Source: Lentisphaerota bacterium
Lineage (GTDB): Bacteria > Verrucomicrobiota > Kiritimatiellia > PWTM01
Assembly: GCA_016873715.1 (NCBI GenBank)
Contig: VGWF01000013.1
Coordinates: forward strand, 1 to 52,158
Direction of reading: 5' to 3'
DNA: 52,158 bases
Shown here: piece by piece, positions 50,325 through 52,158 of the stretch
Position numbering within the stretch: position 1 is the first letter of the stretch
Layout of the letters: each line of letters starts with the position of its first letter
The notes under the pieces: model-generated
What the model was told of the DNA's origin: nothing
What the model saw: the letters and a program-made list of their open reading frames with translations, nothing else
The model's database searches: none
Program-made: the position numbers and the translations under genes

Positions 50325-52046
50325 ATGACGAACACCCTGGCGGTTGCGGACTACGGGATCATCGCGGGCTTCTTTGCCGTGATGCTCGGGATCGGCTTCC
50401 ACTACAGCGGCCGCATGCGGAGCATGGCCCAGTTCTTCGGCGGCGGGAAGCAGGTCCCGTGGTGGCTCGGCGGCGTCTCGTTCTACATGGTCAGCTTCAG
50501 CGCGCTGGCCTTCGTGATGCACTCCGAGATGGGCTACAAGTACGGGATCGTCTCGCTCGTGCTCAGCTGGCTCGCCGTCCCGGCGGCCGCGCTGAGCGCC
50601 CTCCTCTTCGCCCGGCGCTGGCGCCGCGTGGCCGAGACCAGCCCGCTCGAGTACATCGAGGCGCGGTACGGCATCGGCATGCGGCAGGGGCTCGTGTGGC
50701 TCGGGCTGCCCACGCGCCTGCTGGACGACTCGCTCAAGCTCTTCGCCATCGGCACCGTCGTCTCGGCCGGCCTCGGGTTCCCGTTCACGACCGGCGTGAT
50801 CGCGTGCGCCGTCATCATCCTCGGCTACACGTTCATGGGCGGGCTGTGGGCCGCGCTGGTGGCGGACTTCGTGCAGTTCGTCATCCTCGTCGCCGCCGTG
50901 ATCGTGCTCCCCTTCCTCGCCGTCGACCGCGCGGGCGGGATCGCCGCGGTGATCGGGCGGCTGCCGCCCGATTTCCTGCGTCTCACCCGCCCGGACGCCG
51001 GCTATCCGATCGTATTCCTGCTCGGCTACTTCCTGCTGCTCTTCCTGAACTATTCGACCTCCTGGGCGCTGGTGCAGCGGTACTACTCGTCGTCCAACGA
51101 CCGCAGCGCGCGCAAGGTCGGTTTCCTCGTCTCCATCCTCTACCTGGTCGGCACGCCCGTCTTCTACCTGCCCGCCTTCGCGGCGTTCGTGTTCCTGCCC
51201 GAGGTGGCGAACACCAAGGACGTCTATCCACTGATCTGCCGGTCCGTCCTGCCGGTCGGCATGCTCGGCATGGTCATCGCGGCGATGTTCTCCGCGACCA
51301 TGTCGACGCTGGCGGGCGACTACAACGCGGTCTCGTCGGTGCTGACGAACGACCTCTACAAGCGCCTGATCGGGCGCGACGTCTCGGACCGGCACCTCGT
51401 CGTCGTCGGACGGGTCAACACGGTGATCGTCGGACTGATCGTCCTCGGCATCACGCTCGTCATGCGCTCGCTGCAGGGCTCGGGCGACCTGTTCAACACC
51501 ATGGCCAAGGTCTTCGGGCTCTTCCTCCCGCCGGTCGCGCTGCCGATGCTGCTGGGCATGCTGACCCCCCGCCTGTCGGCGCGCGGGGCGCAGGCCGGGC
51601 TGTTCGCGGGCATCGTGGCCGGCCTGGCCGCCTTCGTCCTCGGGGCGACCCACCCGGTCCTGCGGCAGGCGCACGTGCTCACCTTCCTGACCGGCGGCGT
51701 GGCGCTGGCCGTCATGGCGGCCGGCTCGTGGTTGCGTCCCGACACGGGCGCGCGGCGCGAACGCGTGCTCGCCTTCTTCGAGCGGATCCGGGAGACGCCG
51801 CCGCGGGCCGCCCCCGGGACCGAGGAGGCCGACGTCTCCTTCCTGCCGGTGATCGCAAGGGGCGTGGCCGCGGTCGGCGCGATCCTGATCGTCGCGGTGC
51901 TCGCAACGGCCGGGTTCGACCGGGGCGCGCTCAGCATCGGCATCGGCGCGGCGCTCCTGGCGGTCGCGGCCGCCTTCCACGTGGCCGGGCGGCGCACCGG
52001 AACACGAGGAGCGCCCGAACACACGCGACGCAGGAGGACCCGGTGA
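50325..52046 (+). CDS. Sodium:solute symporter (SSS family)
   Basis: 573-residue polytopic membrane protein with about 13-14 TM segments. Opening DYGIIAGFFAVMLGIGFHYSGRM, then FFGGGKQVPWWLGGVSFYMVSFSALAFVMHSE, ETSPLEYIEARYG and MFSATMSTLAGDYNAVSSVLTNDLYKR (Na+-site TM8 region) are typical of SSS transporters for sugars, sialic acid or similar. Position directly after nagA (27 bases) suggests uptake of N-acetylglucosamine or another amino sugar, which is an inference. Its TGA overlaps the next ATG. Confidence 0.94.
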   Translation: MTNTLAVADYGIIAGFFAVMLGIGFHYSGRMRSMAQFFGGGKQVPWWLGGVSFYMVSFSALAFVMHSEMGYKYGIVSLVLSWLAVPAAALSALLFARRWRRVAETSPLEYIEARYGIGMRQGLVWLGLPTRLLDDSLKLFAIGTVVSAGLGFPFTTGVIACAVIILGYTFMGGLWAALVADFVQFVILVAAVIVLPFLAVDRAGGIAAVIGRLPPDFLRLTRPDAGYPIVFLLGYFLLLFLNYSTSWALVQRYYSSSNDRSARKVGFLVSILYLVGTPVFYLPAFAAFVFLPEVANTKDVYPLICRSVLPVGMLGMVIAAMFSATMSTLAGDYNAVSSVLTNDLYKRLIGRDVSDRHLVVVGRVNTVIVGLIVLGITLVMRSLQGSGDLFNTMAKVFGLFLPPVALPMLLGMLTPRLSARGAQAGLFAGIVAGLAAFVLGATHPVLRQAHVLTFLTGGVALAVMAAGSWLRPDTGARRERVLAFFERIRETPPRAAPGTEEADVSFLPVIARGVAAVGAILIVAVLATAGFDRGALSIGIGAALLAVAAAFHVAGRRTGTRGAPEHTRRRRTR

Positions 52047-52158
52047 TGCCCGCTGAAAACCCCAGGCCGGTCCGGAACCTCCGGTGGTCGATCGCCGTCC
52101 TGCTCCTGCTGTCGACGGCGGTGAACTACCTCGACCGCAACACGCTCTCCGCGCTGGC
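52046..52158 (+). CDS. MFS transporter, N-terminal part (cut by window end)
   Basis: 37 complete codons are visible: a short polar N-terminus (MPAENPRPVRNLRW) and the first TM segment SIAVLLLLSTAVNYLDRNTL. NYLDRNTLS is the opening signature of the anion:cation symporter (ExuT-like hexuronate) group of the major facilitator superfamily. The ATG overlaps the stop of the symporter gene, so the two are cotranslated. AGGAGG lies 9 bases upstream. The substrate cannot be told from this fragment. Confidence 0.78.
   Translation, partial: MPAENPRPVRNLRWSIAVLLLLSTAVNYLDRNTLSAL

Overview
The window is very GC-rich, gene-dense bacterial chromosome. Its content suggests a heterotroph of the PVC superphylum (Kiritimatiellota or Verrucomicrobiota-like). 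The reasons are a sulfatase, a GH95 alpha-fucosidase, a Tat-exported Gfo/Idh/MocA oxidoreductase paired with a HEAT-DUF1080 protein, many Tat or Sec signals, a Lol lipoprotein-sorting system (so an outer membrane), and intergenic DNA full of REP-like hairpins and heptamer repeats. The phylum is an inference; no rRNA is present. The only RNA gene seen is a tRNA-Leu(GAG).

Layout. 0-3.5 kb: ECF sigma factor with its anti-sigma factor, an exported serine hydrolase and a DUF2007-like protein. 3.4-8.7 kb: YgjP-type metallopeptidase, a tandem class I glutamine-amidotransferase-like protein with a dead first half, a glycerophosphodiesterase, a small unknown protein, tRNA-Leu and a polysaccharide pyruvyl transferase. 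8.8-12.9 kb: a translationally coupled operon of a flippase-propeller fusion, a Dabb protein and a sulfatase. 12.9-15.1 kb: an eight-copy 135-bp REP-doublet array, a DUF4189 protein and a ninth, solitary doublet. 15.3-18.4 kb: cinA, thpR/ligT, recA. 18.4-26.3 kb: small exported proteins (LEA-like lipoprotein, DUF1080-like, TPM, two EF-hand proteins), aldo/keto reductase, nucleotidyltransferase, OsmC, TatD and DUF4230. 26.4-30.5 kb: GH95 and gnd. 30.7-34.2 kb: larA-like, SDR and uxaC operon for hexuronates. 34.3-38 kb: heterodimeric ABC exporter. 38-39.4 kb: RAYT transposase with flanking inverted repeats. 39.4-43 kb: lolD, lolC/E and lysS. 43.2-44.2 kb: DAHP synthase. 44.2-48.5 kb: heptamer minisatellite, Gfo/Idh/MocA, HEAT-DUF1080. 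48.5 kb to the end: nagB, nagA, an SSS symporter and the start of an MFS transporter.

How the genes work together. The catabolic genes outline polysaccharide breakdown: the sulfatase and fucosidase trim sulfated or fucosylated glycans, UxaC with the SDR and LarA-like protein handle hexuronates, NagA/NagB with the symporter handle amino sugars, and Gnd links to pentose-phosphate flow.

The most unusual content is non-coding. Three REP-like hairpin families keep their loops but change their stems in a compensated way. A RAYT is the obvious candidate for mobilising such elements, and its flanks share a motif with the big array. At least seven loci carry heptamer-phased repeats, one of them inserted in frame inside the fucosidase gene. 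Paired TTCCAA-N3-TTGGAA palindromes with identical geometry lie between two convergent gene pairs.
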